Shown here piece by piece: positions 63,866 to 64,000 of a stretch of DNA of 64,000 nt (position 1 is its first letter; each line of letters starts with the position of its first letter). The stretch lies in the NCBI RefSeq assembly GCF_040050925.1, contig NZ_CP157390.1, positions 1,612,001-1,676,000 of the forward strand, given 5' to 3'. The position numbers and the translations under genes are program-made. Origin of the DNA: Leifsonia sp. NPDC080035 (GTDB lineage: Bacteria; Actinomycetota; Actinomycetes; Actinomycetales; Microbacteriaceae). The notes under the pieces are model-generated. The model saw only the letters and a program-made list of their open reading frames with translations. It had not been told where the DNA came from and made no database searches.

Positions 63866-64000
63866 ATGTCGATCACCGACGAGGAGGCCGTGGCGCGCTC
63901 GGGGGAGCCGGAGCGCACGGCGCGGCCCCGCACCGTGCTGATGTGCCGCCCCGAGCACTTCGCCGTCGTCTACCGGATCAACCCGTGGATGAACCCCGGG
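63866..64000 (+). CDS. Dimethylarginine dimethylaminohydrolase-like protein, 5' part
   Basis: The first 45 residues only; the gene runs off the window. TVLMCRPEHFAVVYRINPWMNP matches the conserved N-terminal strand of the DDAH/arginine-deiminase amidinotransferase fold, where the Asn-Pro-Trp-Met segment borders the active site. A 20-residue polar N-terminus precedes it. GACACT lies 6 nt before the ATG. The catalytic His and Cys would be beyond the window. Together with the Lrp regulator this suggests an arginine/ornithine catabolic locus. Confidence 0.75.
   Translation, partial: MSITDEEAVARSGEPERTARPRTVLMCRPEHFAVVYRINPWMNPG

Overview
The window is a stretch of high-GC actinobacterial chromosome. 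The 16S rRNA signature, the gene order and the codon use point to a Microbacteriaceae member close to Leifsonia; this is a judgement from pattern, since no alignment was run. Almost everything is core metabolism. I see no prophage, insertion sequence, CRISPR array, toxin system or plasmid gene, and no tRNA.

Layout. 1-5406: haem operon (3' end of hemQ, then hemH, hemC, hemD, hemB, hemL, mostly with 4-nt overlaps). 5432-10317 (minus): sugar ABC transporter of the xylose type (binding lipoprotein, ATPase, permease), a small unknown protein and an upstream ROK repressor. 10445-20348: mixed genes, including two DUF1304 membrane paralogues either side of an FAD monooxygenase, an AcuI/YhdH-type reductase, a PEP-mutase/ICL-family protein, an LssY_C membrane protein, a CPA1 antiporter, the tRNA hydroxylase TrhO, a polyprenol-phosphate mannosyltransferase and a PEBP protein. 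20401-26054: a LysE exporter, the methylcitrate cycle (prpD, prpB, prpC) and a thiolase, with an operator-like palindrome array at 24763-24836. 26219-28232: RadC-like protein and an archaeal-type AspRS. 28322-33141: cytochrome c biogenesis system II (phosphatase, ResA-like thioredoxin, CcdA, ResB, CcsB).

33287-39180: a complete rRNA operon (16S, 23S, 5S) with two promoters, boxA-like elements, long-range processing stems and a strong terminator. 39273-41865: an RGG-rich TPR protein and a HAD phosphatase. 41885-49239: menaquinone genes (menC, menB, menE, menA, DUF4229, PLDc_N, menD and a hotdog thioesterase). 49273-64000: accessory metabolism and regulation, namely a berberine-bridge oxidoreductase, an AlkA-like glycosylase, SRPBCC proteins, a carotenoid-desaturase-like FAD enzyme, a LysR regulator divergent from bifunctional PutA, GNAT, an aldo/keto reductase, a two-component system, and an Lrp/AsnC regulator divergent from the start of a DDAH-like gene.

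Haem synthesis, cytochrome c assembly and menaquinone synthesis together supply the aerobic respiratory chain. The prp genes and the PutA module feed propionate and proline carbon into central metabolism. The most striking non-coding signal is a -10-like hexamer (TANNNT) placed 6-8 nt before the start codon of about 25 genes, which implies widespread leaderless transcription. I found no convincing novel defence or mobile system. The best leads are the palindrome array, the RGG/TPR protein beside rrn, a candidate DHNA-CoA thioesterase, and the DUF1304/FAD cassette with its 41-bp direct repeat.
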